DNA of 64,000 nt from Candidatus Palauibacter rhopaloidicola. Its GTDB lineage: Bacteria > Gemmatimonadota > Gemmatimonadetes > Palauibacterales > Palauibacteraceae. The DNA lies in assembly GCA_026914155.1 (NCBI GenBank), contig JAPPGH010000062.1:27258-91257 (forward strand), read 5' to 3'. The notes beneath the pieces were generated by a model, which was given only the letters and a program-made list of their open reading frames with translations, had not been told where the DNA came from and did not search any database. A program made the position numbers and the translations under genes. Of this stretch, positions 63,957 to 64,000 are shown one piece after another. Positions within the stretch are counted from its first letter, which is position 1. Every line of letters starts with the position of its first letter.

Positions 63957-64000
63957 GTCAAGCGGAAGCCGTTTTTCGTTGTAGAGACCTGCCTCGCGGC

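Overview
The window is GC-rich bacterial chromosome. It carries many secreted lipoproteins (a 6-bladed beta-propeller-like protein, a metalloprotease with leucine-rich repeats, M28 and M81 peptidases) and paired small families (DUF433, DUF488, DUF5671). That gene style fits Gemmatimonadota or a related soil or marine lineage. This is an inference from gene style; no rRNA or other phylogenetic marker is present.

Layout. Bases 1-15,000 are ordinary chromosome: a methyltransferase, an outer-membrane barrel, lipoproteins, an alpha/beta hydrolase, a TetR regulator with two visible operators and its DUF5671 target operon, and an M81 peptidase. Orphan or broken toxin-antitoxin pieces (DUF433, BrnA, HicB, a HEPN-like fragment) are scattered through it. 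At about 15.2 kb composition shifts towards AT and an accessory region starts. First come an AT-richer gene pair of unknown function, then two decayed IS3-type elements lying on either side of a large LRR/leishmanolysin-like lipoprotein (17-22 kb).

From 22 to 58 kb is a dense defence island. In order it holds: (a) a three-gene operon of a GHKL/MORC-like ATPase, a small protein and a putative PD-(D/E)XK nuclease; (b) a TIR-winged-helix protein next to a membrane protein that is frameshifted near its end; (c) an SMC/RloC-like ATPase with a CxxC hook and a small protein; (d) a complete type I restriction-modification operon hsdM-hsdS-hsdR; (e) a RecD-like helicase-nuclease overlapping a SIR2/Rossmann/HEPN protein; (f) a trypsin-like protease; (g) a DUF262-HNH (GmrSD-like) type IV nuclease; (h) a tightly overlapping operon of a Cas4-like nuclease, an unknown protein and an SF1 helicase; (i) a Zorya-like operon whose ZorA and ZorB homologues are translationally coupled to a 1534-residue SF1 helicase with a C-terminal MTES_1575/DUF559-like nuclease, rather than to ZorC/D or ZorE.

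Two out-of-place fragments mark how the island was built. A deleted second copy of the start of the Cas4-like nuclease gene lies on the far side of the Zorya-like block (58.1 kb). A 3'-end fragment of an M28 peptidase gene lies at 43.2 kb, matching the intact gene at 61.5 kb. From 58.3 kb the window returns to ordinary chromosome: an XRE regulator with a palindromic operator touching its start codon, its partner gene, a lipoprotein, the M28 peptidase and a frameshifted ParE-like toxin. I saw no tRNA, rRNA, CRISPR array, integrase gene or replication origin.
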